A DNA stretch of 64,000 bases, from positions 13,522,348 through 13,586,347 of the forward strand of contig CAIIXF020000006.1 in assembly GCA_903813345.2 (NCBI GenBank), given 5' to 3'. The notes under the pieces were generated by a model. That model saw only the letters and a program-made list of their open reading frames with translations. It had not been told where the DNA came from and did not search any database. This document shows positions 12,401 through 24,917 of this stretch, piece by piece. The position numbers and the translations under genes are program-made. Source of the DNA: Owenia fusiformis. Taxonomy: Eukaryota > Annelida > Polychaeta > Sabellida > Oweniidae. How positions within the stretch are numbered: position 1 is the stretch's first letter; each line of letters begins with the position of its first letter.

Positions 12401-15400
12401 ATTTCCACTGCAGTTCATGTAAGCGGGAAATCAAGCTGAGAAATCATCTTCGTTAAGGATTTTTCCAAATATTTTAGTTTCACTTTCAGGTTTTTCCCAT
12501 GGATTTTAGAAACATTATCAGTATCAACGATTATCGGTAACTGCAAGGTAATGGAGGTGAAATTTACCGGCAATGAGATCCATTACCGTTGCAAGCACTA
12601 GTCAACTAGGCTGCCATCTATATGTAAGCTTATTGAGAACAGACAAAAATGGGACGACTTCTATTTTAAACGAAAACTTTCAATATCTCATCAAGACAAT
12701 CGGTTACCATTTCAATTCATGAAATATTAACATGATGGTTTTTAGAATTTTACTTTTTATTGAACACTGGCTAGAAATTTTACAATAGTTTACGGTGTTC
12801 CAGATGGAATTACTTCTTAGACTCTAGTAACTAAAGACCATTGTGCATTAATAGAGAAAGATATATTCACATTGCACATGAATGACATTTGTATATCTTC
12901 GATTGCTTGTGAATTGGCTTATAAAATCTGTAACCTGTTATATTTTGATGTTTTTCTTCCATGTTAAGGTCTCGGGGTAGTTATCAGAAATTTACAGCAA
13001 ACAGGAAATTAAAAGACCATGTGGATTTTAGATTTTAGAATTTTTTAAAATAAGATAACAGAGTTCAGCTTTGATCTTTAGTCAATTGTACTACTCCCAT
13101 ATATCATTTACATGGCCAGGATCACAATGGTCGTGGTCAAAATGACCCTTAATGCTGAAATAACTTTTTCAACCCTCTGGAAATGTGACTGAAAAAAGTT
13201 AAAAGTTAGCATTTCGGAAAGGTCACCAAACAGAATATTTTAAATATTTCAGAAAATGTGCCCAACATATTGCTTTAAATTATAGGAATAGGAGCTTTCA
13301 ATATTGGAATTCATTTCCTTCTTATGACCACGATTTTTGTTTCAGACAATTTTTCTAATTTTCAAAGCTCCTATCATTTAAAGGAATATATTGAGCACAT
13401 TTTCTGAAAAATTCAAAATGTTCTGTTCTTTTTTCAGTCACAATTTTAGATGGCTGAAAAAGCTATTTCAGCGTGGTAAGGCTCATTTTGACCATAAGCA
13501 TTGTGATCCTGGTCATGTAAATAATATATTGCCAATGTGATTGTTGGGAATTTAGCTTTTTTGGAAGGTGTCATATAATTCAAAGTTGAAAAACTTTCAA
13601 ATGAAACCTTCAGTTACATATCCCATATTTGTAGTCATATAAATTCAACTGTTGTATGCTGTTCTTCAATGTTCCTTGTGCTTACTTGGATATTTATTTT
13701 TTATAATTTTCTTCGCATACACGGTCGTAGATATAACAGCTAACAAATTGCGGGAAACGCTTTCCTGGCATGTCTAGGCCAAGTCACACAAATGATTGAT
13801 TAATTATTTTGCTCTAACTTCAAAGTGTTAAATCTTACCTTAGACATGTAAAACGCTTGATAATTGATGAAATATAATCAATTGAAGTAAATTTTCATTA
13901 TCGCCAGCCATGTTGCTGAATGTTATTTCCGTTAGTCTAAATTTAAACATGTTTTGAAACGGAATCTAAATCATAATTATTTATTACACAGAGATTCAAA
14001 AGCCGTTCTCTCATACGACTCACTTTTCTCATCTCTGAGACAATAACTTTTCCATGTTACGTCCGACACTGCTTGCATTTCAAGTTTTCAACTGAATCTT
14101 CGTGTTAAAAAAATACCTATGATTTCATTTCGATATAGTTTTATATCTAGACTAACAGATTAACCCGGAAGTGACTTTGGTACAGCAAAATTTCAAGCAG
14201 CATGCTTATATTTCTTCAATTGCCAAGCATTTTACGTGCCTTAGGTAAGATTGAGTACTTTAAGTTGAAGCAAAGCAATTAATTTATCATTTCTGTGAAT
14301 TTGGTTGCGTAGACAGACCAGGAAAGCGTTCCCCGCAATATAGAAGCAGGTAATGTTTACGACCACCGTATGCAAGAAAATAATAGAAAATAAATATCCG
14401 AAAAAAGATAAAATAACAATAAATAACAGCATACGGTTGTCAGATTTATATTTGCAATATATGATAATGACAAACTAGATGAAAATTATTGAATTATTAA
14501 ATTATACTGTTTCCTTTAGGCTGTCCTTTAAATGGTGTCTTATCTTCATAATGCAAATCAAATGACAAAACTGATATGGAGTAGACATCTAAAGTATGAA
14601 CAGATGTAAACTGCATACTAAAACAGATTTTGGTTTCATTTCAGAGGGTTACATTTGGGATATAACTAACAAGGTTTCGAAAATATATAAAGTCCTGATG
14701 TTTTTTGTTTTCAGTACAGTACTTGCGGTAGCAGGGGAGGATTTCTCTGTGGTTGCCTCTGATACCAGACTTAGTGAGGGTTTCTCCATCTTCACAAGGG
14801 ATAACCCCAAAACATACAATCTGTAAGCTCACAGTTCTGTCATATCCCCAGTGCAAGTAAACAATTTTACTTTATTGTGAACTAAGATGAAAATCTATTT
14901 GCCCACAGATTGGAATTTGGAAAATCATAAAAAATTGGGCACTTCAATTCTTTATTTCTTTCTTTACCAAAATCGGTGAATAAGAATTTTGTTGAGAATG
15001 AATCATGCAAAGAAGGAATAGATAACCTATAATTCCTTATATCTTAGTTGAGCCTTTAACCCCTGGTTGATAAATAAATCATACTGGGTGATTATGTTAT
15101 TGAATTTTTTTTAAATAACGAATATTTTCGTTAATTCCAGAACTAGCAACACAGTTTTGGGATGTACAGGTTTCCATGGTGATGCCCTGACTCTTACTAA
15201 AGTTCTTGAAGCAAGACTTAAGGTATGACGTTAATACTTTATGTAGGCCTATTTAGTGTTTTATGATAGAATCATTAATTAGGAATATGATGACATGCAA
15301 AGTTAAGTTCACAGTCCTGTTTATACATCTGTATGTTGTGTATCATGCCATTTAATTTTAACCCTATTTAAAAAACAGATGCTATGTGTGTTTTCATAAT

Positions 15401-17498
15401 AGATTACTTTAGTACAAAGTTTATGTTTCAATATATTATGCTCAGAGCATATTCAAATGATAGATATCAATATTTCGGTCATTCAACATTTTCAAATGAA
15501 AAAACACGCCATTATCTCAAACATCAGTTCCCCCATCGCTATATATAAATTAAATATTGGATTACAGTGCTCTGGTTGAACTGTTGAACTTACTTGTTAC
15601 CATCTTACATGTCTAACCAAATCTCTGCATGTTAATCTGTTCCAGATGTATGAACACGAGCATCACAAACCCATGTCCACAAAAGCAATTGCTGCTATGT
15701 TATCCACTATATTATACTACAAGCGTTTCTTTCCATATTACGTCAACAACATACTTGGTGGCCTGGATGAAGAGGGTGAGTAAATTTCAAAAGTTTTGGA
15801 TAACATTTCCTTATAGATTGACAGATATCCCAGGGGCGTAGCCAGCTTTCAGTCAGGGGGGTTGCGATTGTGGCATAAACAAGCCAAAAATATGATTTAT
15901 TTTGGACTTTACAAAAATTGATGCAACTTAATTCAAAATTGAGCTTCAAAGCTTCAAATAAAAAGCATTTTAAAGCTCTTTTCTTCCTCTTTCATGATTT
16001 ATTTGTATTGGTTATGAGGGGGGGGGGTGCGACCCTGGCTACGTCTATGTATCCCTTTTTTCTTTAAATCAAATTTAGGGAAGACACAATTTTGCGATTT
16101 TGTTCAGGTTTTTACTGATGAAAAAAAATGAATTTGTAGTAAATATTTAAAGATTTACAACCAATTCCACATTAAAAATGAAATCTGTCGTTTCAACCAT
16201 AAATATTTGTCCCTTTTGTAAATTTTTTGTTCATTTTCTATTGTTTTTCTATTGTTGTATTTTACCTTCATTATTCATGTATTAACTTCATGGTGTGACA
16301 CTTTTAGGTAAAGGATGTGTGTACAGTTTTGATCCTGTAGGTTCCTATGAGAGAGAATCATTCCGTGCTGGAGGTACAGCCAGCTCTATGCTGCAGCCCC
16401 TGTTAGATAACCAGGTTTGAACAGATTATTAACTACAGTATCATGTACATATTTAATACTCAGTCAATTTTGTTAATAGCATCTTGAGTGAAAATCTTAA
16501 CTTTGACAAAATGTATCCAATTCACATAAATTATGCTTTAAAATGTGCTGAGTGGGTTCATCTTCAGTTTTACTCCATCCATTTTAAATGTAATCCTTCA
16601 TTCTAACCTCTCATTAATATTTTTAAGAAGATTTAAAAAAACATTTTTTTAGACATTAGATTGCCAAGCATGTTTTTGGGCTTGTTTTGCAAGCAGGTCT
16701 AAAAAAAACTAAAAAACAAAAAACTCAATAAATATTGTTGTTGATGAATCTGTGAATTCTTTTAGAAATTCAAGTTGACATGATATACTGTTACTTTTCT
16801 TAATTTGGATGGCAAAATTGGCACAGATATAATTTGGCGCATTACTATAACTACTATAACCCCTATTTTATCCTTCTTACTAGAATCCTCATTATGACAA
16901 CATTCACCTCTCCTTGGCCATGTTAGAATGACATGATCTGATGAAAAAAACTTTGAAAACTACAAAACGAAAACATGGATCAGAATTTCTTAATGCTCAT
17001 GCAAATGCACCAGATGAAAATCATTCCTGGGTATTTTTTGGAAAAATTGGTGAAGACATCAATTGTCAAATTTTTGCAAATCACCAAATTAAAACAGGCA
17101 TCAAATTAAGTAGAGTAACAGTAATATGCATTGTAAGAACTGCAAGATTTGGCCATTTAGATTTGGAAATGATGTTCATTGTTCAGGTTTTGCCTTAGTC
17201 AATATACAGTGTATTTCAAAATCAAAGTAGAGTATTGAAATGTTATTGGACTTAAGCGAGTAATCTGATTGGATTGGTGCAGAGCAGCAGGTTATATTTT
17301 GTTCTTTTCCAGATTGGTTTCAAGAACCAGATTGGTGTTGACCAGACCCCCCTAACTAAAGAAAAGGCAATTTTCCTTGTGAAAGATGTATTTACATCCG
17401 CTGCAGAGAGAGACATTTACACAGGAGATCAACTCATTATTAATGTTATAACTAAAGATGGAACAAGAACAGAATATTTCCCACTCAGGAGAGATTGA
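9414..17498 (+). CDS. PSMB1: PSMB1, 20S proteasome beta-6 subunit
   Basis: Six exons: 9414-9487, 14715-14822, 15141-15222, 15646-15775, 16308-16414 and 17313-17498. All have GT-AG introns, and phases fit to 228 residues; human is 241. Key stretches are [16 protein letters not shown] (residues 22-35), [58 protein letters not shown] and ending FPLRRD. It is a structural, non-catalytic beta subunit of the 20S core: in this family the N-terminus is processed upstream of the Gly-Gly-Thr, so that Thr is not the nucleophile. I chose the ATG at 9414 because the leader length then fits the family; the frame is open upstream with ATGs at 9288 and 9306. AATAAA signals lie at 17552, 17578 and 17837. Intron 1 (5.2 kb) contains at least four transposon-like elements. 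Confidence 0.96.
9728..11787. mobile_element. hAT-like fold-back element with nested insertion
   Basis: Ends TAGTCATATAAATC and its complement are flanked by a perfect 8-bp duplication CTTCAAAG (9720-9727 and 11788-11795), the length used by hAT elements. The arms continue inward for over 200 bp, for example ACATGTAAAACGCTTGATAA near 11168 against its complement near 11560. A 1.2-kb block (9790-11002) interrupts the left arm relative to the sibling copy at 13632. No transposase. Confidence 0.7.
9790..11002. repeat. Nested insertion with about 133-bp tandem repeats
   Basis: Begins with ATCCCATCGAACGAAGTTCGGAGG-type sequence and a (CCGT)n run, then repeats a unit built on GCGATTTTGTTCATATTTG at about 9891, 10190, 10321, 10456, 10588 and 10736. 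Each unit also carries the near-palindrome GGCCATTTTGAAAAATGGCC. Absent from the sibling element at 13632, so it inserted into the left arm of the host element. Confidence 0.6.
11978..12601. mobile_element. Diverged fold-back element
   Basis: CTAGTGC at 11978 and GCACTAG ending 12601 mark inverted ends. Inward, CAATTGCCGGCAATAAAATC (left) corresponds to CATTGCCGGTAAATTTCACC on the right complement, and CAATAATCG to CGATAATCG. Similarity is imperfect, so it is older than neighbouring elements. It lies in PSMB1 intron 1. Confidence 0.45.
13106..13522. mobile_element. Long fold-back element
   Basis: ATTTACATGGCCAGGATCAC at the left and its near-complement at the right (GTGATCCTGGTCATGTAAAT) open arms that pair over most of the element, with mismatches. 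Non-coding, in PSMB1 intron 1. Confidence 0.65.
13632..14450. mobile_element. hAT-like fold-back element, second copy
   Basis: Same family as 9728-11787: TAGTCATATAAATTC start, GTATGCTGTTCTTC, the CACGGTCGTAGATA block and the ACATGTAAAACGCTTGATAA inner arm, with the complement at 14211-14450. The preceding 8 bases are CATATTTG. The right end reads GATTTATATTTG, as expected if the terminal bases and part of the target duplication were lost by a short deletion. It shows the uninterrupted form of the element. Confidence 0.65.
15831..16049. mobile_element. Small hAT-like element in PSMB1 intron 4
   Basis: CAGGGGCGTAGCCAG at the left end and CTGGCTACGTCTATG at the right form an imperfect inverted repeat of a type common at hAT ends. 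TATCC is found next to both ends. The interior (15911-15985) is shared with 7272-7345 in LSM2 intron 2, so the sequence is a dispersed repeat. Confidence 0.45.
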
Positions 17499-19197
17499 TC
17501 CACAGGGACGTTAGATCTGTACAACATAAAAAAGTACTTTGTACTCTGTGAAATAAAAAGGACTTTGTTCTCCGTGAAATAAAAAGGACTTTGATTCCTG
17601 TTTGGTATCATAAGAATGTTGAGAAAACATGTATCCTTTAATAACATCGTTCATCTTGTTTATTACGTCAGTAAAAATTTGAAATTCATCACAAAATGAT
17701 TTGGAAAATATGTGCCCACTTTTACAAATTGTGTATAGTATAACAGAATTTTTATGCCAACTCTTAATATTTCTCCAGTACAAGTGTAAATTTCAAAAGA
17801 TTTCAATCTTCATTGCCAAAGTGAATCCGAGTTGTAAATAAATGATTTGAAATGTATGATTTGTCATGTTTTGTGTTCGTAATGTAAATATTAATTCTGT
17901 TCATACTGTATAACTATACCCTTATGACCTGATTGATGCATTTAAGGAACAGACTTGCATGAGAATCTATTGTTTTGCATTAAGTTCTAATTTAACATGT
18001 TCCCTCTATTGTCTTTATAGTTGATTGGGTAATGTGTCCAGATTTTCACTGATGAAAAAAACTAATTTACAGTATACCTTTAGTTAAACCACCAATCACA
18101 TCCAATGCCCAAAAATAAAATAAAAAGTTTCATTTTCAGCTATAAACATTTGGTCGTACTCTCCCATCTGGTCAACGTTCTTAACGTTATAATAATTTTG
18201 ATCAAAATTTTAGTGAGTCTGTAACTTAATGTGGAATGTGGTTTCACAAGAAATGGTGCAAATGTGCAATGATAGCAAAACTCAGAAAGTTCATCAAATA
18301 GATAAAAACAATCTAATTTATTTAAGTATAAAAGCATAATTACAGAATAACTTGTAGACTGATTTTTTATTTGATTGATCAATGATCATCCCTTACACCT
18401 TTATATATCAATTAATTTGAATTTTCAAAATTTTGGATATTATACATGTTATGTGCTAATTATCTCATGGCATCTAAAAAGCTAGTGGTTATTATCAGGC
18501 TATTTACAATATAAAAAATGAGTGAAGATATACAATGCATCTTTAAAGTCACCGCCTTATTGTTGGTTTACATATATGGTACACAGTATGTACATATTGA
18601 GAGTGCCAAATATTCAGAAGTGATGAGTCCCTGTAAACAGAAATGTTCAACGATATTAAAGGTAGAATCTTTTATAGAGGGCTGAAACAATTTCCGTTTG
18701 AACTTGATTTTTAATTTATACCATCCAACATTTATAAAAGAAATTCACCTAATGATGTAGTCTATCAACTTTGGGATGTAGCCAGGATTTAATATTAGGC
18801 TAAACAAAAATTTGAATAGGGACTCTTTATGCTTAAGAATGTACAGTGCATGGATATTGCCATTTTCTATCTTCATTTCCAAAGTTTTTGGTTGAAAAAC
18901 TGAAGAAATACTGTATGTCTAAAACTGGCTGCGGCCACACAAATGAAGTGGATCAAGCTACACAACTAGAAAGGTCTTTTTAAGTATAAAACTTGTAAGA
19001 AAAATAAACATAAACAAAAATCAACTTGTTGAACAAAAAAAGTAAAAAGAAAATAGTCATTTTTGAAATGGTGACTATGTCTGATTCTCCCTTTAATAGA
19101 TTCGTTGAATCCTCTGTGATATGAATACATAAGGTCCTTCATCTATACATCATGTTCCATGTTTTTCCTTCAATGTCAGATGACAGTGCCTCTTACA
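17499..19197. other. 3' ends of PSMB1 and the membrane-protein gene
   Basis: No further exon seen. A short motif ending in GTGAAATAAAAAGGACT is duplicated near 17540-17590. The - strand gene ending at 19198 presumably has its 3' untranslated region here. Confidence 0.5.
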
Positions 19198-20572
19198 TTA
19201 GGCATTGGTATCACCGGGTCTAAAGTCAAGATTTTGCCCGGTTGCGGCAGGGGGCGAGGATGGGATTGGTGCCATGGGGGCTGGTCGCTGGATGTTATAT
19301 TGTGGCTTAGGTGCACCCCCTACTGCTCCTTCGTCATCTAGCCCATCTATACCACTGGCCCCACTTGCAACAGATGCACGTTGTTGTAGGACGCGCATAG
19401 GGGACGCAGGGCGGCCAAATTGATCCACCACCTTAATGTCAGTGAGCCTCCCCGGTTTGTTCGGGTCTTCACTCTCAATATGAACATGTGGCTCCTCAGA
19501 GAACATCGCATCGGAGTCGTAATCCAAAGGATCCATTCCTCTTGTAGAGGGGCGTGACTGACGGTATCGCGGGCTCTCTCTATTCGGGCTCTTGCGGCCT
19601 GTTGGTGTACCTCGTCCTGTCGGAGTATCTCTGCCCCCGCTAAGTGGAATCCCACTCCTCTCTTGGGGCACTTTCTGCATCTCTAGATCCAGCTTCTCTC
19701 CGGATGGGTCCATATGAGAGGGGTACGACCCATGTTCTGACATTGAGTGAGGGGCTGATTCAACATAGGCAAGATTCTCTTTAGAGATGTCACTCACGGC
19801 TGGTATTGGAGGCTAAAAAAACAATTACAAAAAGCTACATTTTGTAGTTCATGCACTCAGTTCTTTAACTTACAGTTTATATTCATTGCAGTTGATGACG
19901 GTTTATACATGAAGGAATCACATACATAATTTCGAAATGATTTGAATTGTTTAAAACTTAATAAGTCCATTATTATTGATAGTACTTGAAACAATAGCCA
20001 AACAGCACGATGGGTATAATTAAAACATCCTCCGAATGCAGAGTTCCAGAGGCATAGTTACGTCTAGAGCGTGTGTTCATATTCTACACCCATGCGTTTG
20101 GAGAATGTGTAAAACCCGGTGTGAAAGAAATGATGGTCCCCTAGGGATTATGGTCCCCTTTTTTAACGGCCCTTACTGGCCCTGATTGTGTATAAGATAA
20201 TGAGGGAAAGAGTTGTATTTAGGTCACCATATAATTCAATGGAGAGTAGGACCCTTTTACACCGGTGTAAAATCGACTTACTGGTTTCATATGCTTCCTA
20301 TATGTTTTGTCCCAGTACTTCAGCGGATCTGGTCCACACTCACAGTAGAAAACCAATATATAGCGAGTTATCCATGCAATGAGGAAGAACACTGTGGTCA
20401 GGAGGGCAGCCAGTATGATAAATCCGTACTTTTGTACGGGATCGTACGATAGCCTCCAAGGTGCTGCTCCGGTGTGGGGTGCGAATGGCGGTGAAAAGGT
20501 TGGAAACCATATCGTTGTTGTTGAGATACCAGTAGTTGTACTCCCCAGTGGAGTAGTGGACAACGTGCTTGT
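19198..20572 (-). CDS. Unrecognised single-pass membrane protein, last two exons
   Basis: Two exons, 20572-20282 and 19812-19198, with a CAG acceptor before the first, GTAAGT after it and TTTTTAG before the second. They join in phase zero (HMKP then PPIPAVSDIS). The first encodes a Ser/Thr/Pro-rich stretch, then a transmembrane helix (GFIILAALLTTVFFLIAWI) followed by RYILVFYCECG. The second is a cytoplasmic-type tail of about 200 residues, low in hydrophobics, with SPNRESPRYRQS-like basic/Ser-rich segments, an acidic patch, QFGRPASPMRVLQQRAS and a Pro-rich end, stopping at FRPGDTNA. The extracellular exons are not visible to the right. I do not recognise the family; adhesion or receptor-like is only an inference from topology. 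The intron contains a MITE (20115-20264). Confidence 0.7.
20115..20264. mobile_element. CCCGGTGT-ended MITE, copy 1
   Basis: Starts CCCGGTGTGAAAG and ends TTTTACACCG, flanked by 8-bp GTGTAAAA on both sides (20107-20114 and 20265-20272). The interior carries ACGGCCCTTACTGGCCCTGA. Two more copies lie at 53916 and 57346. It lies in an intron of the - strand gene. This copy lacks a block (CATAATTTGATAGGACCTCC) found near the right end of the other two. Confidence 0.7.
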
Positions 20573-23500
20573 CTGAATAAAATACAGAAATGATTTATTG
20601 TTCAGCTGATAATTATTGCATCTTTAAGTATAAGTTCTCTAAAGCCTAACTTTTCCAAGTAACTTCCGTTACGGATTTGGGGACTTTCTGCGAGTCCGTT
20701 CCAAATACGGTTTTGAGAACCAAATGTATTGTAATCGGATATCATAAAAATGGAATCAAATTAATTGGTCCCCGACCGGTTACTTGGCATCTTAGATTTG
20801 GGTTATGGAATGAAGAGATTTATTAGATTTCAAATAATCCAAATATTGCTATCGTTATTTCCCACGATCCGAGGTTTTTAATTCGGAGTTCAGGCAATAG
20901 CATAAATACTCGTAAGCATAACAGTATGAATAATTTGAAATTCACTTTTAGATGACTCATTGTGTTCTTTGATGTAGATCTCAGAAAAAATTTTCGAACT
21001 CCTTATATTATTTACCACAAAAACTAGAACAACACGTTACTATCGAATGCTCGGTATTGGTATATTCCCGGAGTCGAAATTACTTACCGAATCCATGATT
21101 CAATTAACCGTTTTTATTTTGCATTTTATCCATTTGCCATTTTACAAAATGGTGGCTGTTATTAGTTGAAGGTATATCCGGAGTCCAAAGTTTGCAAAAT
21201 ACATAGATAACTAATACTGTTATTTCGTGACCTCATCATAAATAAGTTAATCGTCAATGAATAATTTTAATGTCTGATAGTAATTAAACGTTAATGTTTA
21301 ACAAACAATTCAAACAAAACCATGCCTTTATATTCAGACGAATAGGTCAATAGTGGTTATTGACAGAATTTCATTTGACATCAGTCATTTTAAATATCTG
21401 TTCAACAAAGATTAACGTTTTTCTGTGTTTGGTATGAGGCTGAGCTCCCTCTAAAATTCCTTACCGAAAAAAAACCCGAAAACGAATGATAACGACATGT
21501 AGTCATCAAGTCCCTAAACCCGTTAATATAATGTATTATATTCCCCATTGATTGGTGGGAACCCGGGGGTAAGAAGAAAAGAAATAATTCACCACAGATA
21601 ATTTTATATAACCGTGGCCTTCAAAACCATACAAAAACTAGACATTTACAGAGGCAACAAGGCCTGTAGGGAGAAAATACGAAAATGTTAACTTTTTCTG
21701 AGCTATCAAGGCAACATTTGGCTTAACATCTTCTTTAGCATACCTATTTTCTTAAAATGTATGGATAAACTATCAATTTCAGCATTAGAAGTGTAAATTC
21801 AGTTCAAAGCTTAGAGTCCCACTTTTTATATTTTTAAGATCCACCATGTTTCAAGATGTATATAAGCTGAAATACTGTTTATCTAGGGGGCTTCTTTGTA
21901 GATAATAAAGATAGATTAGTCTTGATGAAATATCCAAACTTTAATATACTTTGACACTAGTCCATGATCGTCCAATAATTGTTGCACCTTCAAGATTGCA
22001 AGCAATCTCATCGAGGCCTTCATAGACATTTTAGAAAGAATTGAAGGTCAACTAAACATCTAATCTCAAATCTGAGGTCAGATGGGAACTCCTGAAAATT
22101 TGTAGATGATTTTTAAAAAAATGGTTTGGTGTATTAGAACTCAGGCGAGGCGTTTAGGCATTCATCATTACATGGAATACCGTAATCATGATAATGTTAA
22201 GTGATGCATAGTGGACTTTTTTGTCAACCTCTCAAAGTAAGACTTTGGATCTTACTTTGATTACATCGATGAACGACGAATTTTATCCGGCGGATGAGAG
22301 ACGAGTTAACATGTTACTCCAGTTGGTGTCATTCAACTTTGGACCAGTTACGTGAGAGATGTTCACAGATATGACCGATCGTGCGAAAGTGTAACCCTCC
22401 GCTTTTTTCTAGTTTTTAAAACAGTGCTAATAGTTCATGGAATTCATTGCAAAAATGGTCCTAATTAATACGATTTTGGACGGAACAGATCGTGATTGTT
22501 GAGCTTATATGTGAGATATTTTATTTTCAATCGCCTGTACAAAGTTCTAAAGCTGTTTTGGGTGAGAAAAATGATTTTATACTCCAGACCTCTGATTTTC
22601 AGGGGGGAAAATTCCCCGAAACCATTGTGAGTTCATAACATAAAGCAAGATAAACCTACCACGGTGTTATAGCATGACGTCGAGGCGATTTGCAAAATTT
22701 TGCGGTAACGATAACAAAAATTGGCGGATGGGAAAGACAGCATGTCCTCTTCCTCGCCTGTAGGCAAGATAAGATAGATAAGATTTCCTTTTCAACTAGT
22801 TCCATTCGGTGACGTATATGTGGTTATAAAGACTGGGTCAAATCTATCAGGTGGTTTACTAGAAGCAGAATATAAGCTGTAAACTTACCGACTGAGATAT
22901 CCAAGCTCATAATTTTTAGTCCATTCTCGTGTTTTCTCATAATATGTGCCTCAGAGGCACCCAAACTATCAACTGTAAGTAAACTGTATATAAACAAGTC
23001 ATAACATGACAAATCCAGAACAGGAACGTGGTGTATATTGTAAATAATAAGGTTTCAAACGCAATGTCGTTAGACGACTCTATATTAATTCTATGGACGG
23101 CAACGTATTGTTTTAGTTGTACATTTAGCGGATGGTTACGTGCAATCAACCTTTCAAGTCAAGGTTGCTAGTTCTGATAGCCTCTTTCCATGTCATTGTT
23201 ATAATGGGTAAGAAATGGAATATTGAATTGCTTATATTTGTTTTCAGGACTCGCAAGAGACGCTCTTGTTTGTGCTTCTATCATGTCTGTAGGTCAAAGA
23301 AAAAATTGTGTCTTGCTTTATTTATGAAACTAATGAAAGTCAAAAAGATAACAATGAAGAGGCAAAAGAAGAATTAGCATCAAGTACTGATGAATATGAG
23401 AAAATTTATAACAATGAATCGGGGAAACATATTTGAACGAGGTTCGCGTAACCGTCCATCAATTTTTTGCGTAACCGCAAATTCAAAATACATTATTATG

Positions 23501-23612
23501 GCTTGTGTAGAACATATTAGGTGGTTTCCAATGCTCAATTGGCTTTTATGATCGTATGTAGGTTACATCTATGTACCCCAAGGTCGTCAGGCAATGTAGA
23601 CCATGCCCTACT
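20573..23612. other. No gene seen
   Basis: Presumably intron or intergenic sequence of the - strand membrane-protein gene. One possible small exon on - (about 22886-22971, CAG acceptor to GTAAGT, containing VDSLGASEAHIMRKHENG) is out of phase with the next known exon and is not called. The block 22262-22440 resembles 24760-24860 plus 25830-25855. Confidence 0.3.
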
Positions 23613-23882
23613 AAATAATCGAAATAAATTAATATCGGATGGAGGGGGGGGGGGGATCACGTGTATATAAGACATGATAAGACATGCTACTTGAATTTAT
23701 TCCTATGACTCTAAATTTTCCCATTTTTCATTCTCCAGAGATATAATATCCAGTTTCTTACTGGGGTACTGAGTTTTTTTTAAATACACGAGTTCTTGTG
23801 AATTTGCTCCATCGTAAAGACATATTAATCCCCCCTCCATCCGATCCCCCTCCATCCAATATTAATTTATTTCGATTATTTT
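23613..23882. mobile_element. Fold-back element with G-rich arms
   Basis: AATAATCGAAATAAATTAAT followed by ATCGGATGGAGGGGG at the left is mirrored by the complement (CCCTCCATCC..., then ATTAATTTATTTCGATTATT) at the right. The right arm has the CCCCTCCATCC unit twice. Non-coding. Confidence 0.6.
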
Positions 23883-24917
23883 TTGTATAACGCTTAGAAA
23901 CTTTAAAAAGTGAGCAATGTCATTAGTATTCAGTATTAGTATTACAGTAGTATTGTGATTATAACGTGCCATATACCTATTTATTACAGGTCGTGTAGAC
24001 CATTGTTGCCCGATTTATAGCAAAAACATTGACTTTTGCACGTTGGTGATGATGCGCCTTTCTTAATAGATCTCATATCTTAGAAGGGTATCAGTTCAAA
24101 AAAAATACTAGATGACCTAACCTATTTTGCCATGCACTGCGCCTATTTATTTGGCAATTCAGTTGTAAATTTTCTCTTGAAAAATTAAGTCTTCCAAATT
24201 TTTTAAGTTTTCTTGCAGAAATCGCCTAATCCCCCCCCCTCCATCGATCACCGGGCGTGTCCATATCGATACCACACCTTTTGTGTAGTTTTGAATTTCC
24301 AGTTTTTCGCTTATTTCATGTTATCCCCAGGCATCAATTTGCAAAGACTACGTTCAAAATACATTACTAAATGCATCACCGAATGGGATGCTCATCCTTT
24401 CATTGATACACAGTTGTAGAAAATAATGCACCAACCTTAGTTTTCTGTTCCATCGAGGCCATTTTATTGGATAAATCAGTGAACGTAGCCGTCCAACCTC
24501 GTTTTCAGTCGTGGCGTAACCGTCATGCTATAGCAGGGTCACTACTGTACATGTAAATACATGCAGACATGATTTGAAATAAATATCTCGTTTATAAAAT
24601 TGACCATCGAAGGGAACATTGGCATCTCTCAGATTTGGGAAATCTCTGTTCATTTATTAAATTAGTTAAAAGCGATTGTTCTGCTCAACCTCTCCTCACG
24701 GTTAGACCGGGCGGTTAGACCAGGTTCTACTTGTTTGGGTTACATCGGACGACGGCTTTGTCTACTATTTCGGATGAGAGTACATGTAACTCCAATTAGC
24801 GCCATCATGCTGCACACCAGTGATATGAAGACCGATCGTGTGTCCTTCTGCGCTTTTATCATCTTGGATTACCAAAGCATGAAGTTTTCATACGTGTGAT
24901 TCAAAATCAAATTGGTA
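23883..24917. other. No gene seen
   Basis: AT-rich, with CGTAACCGTC-type units near 23445-23480 and 24485-24525. No exon recognised. Confidence 0.3.

Noticed and set aside
19347-19655. 102-codon frame on -
   Set aside because: Shifted frame of the membrane-protein tail exon, whose main frame joins the upstream exon in phase.
22886-22971. Possible small exon on - (acceptor CAG, donor GTAAGT)
   Set aside because: It leaves one base over at its 3' end, which does not fit the phase-zero start of the exon at 20572; no other exon joins it.
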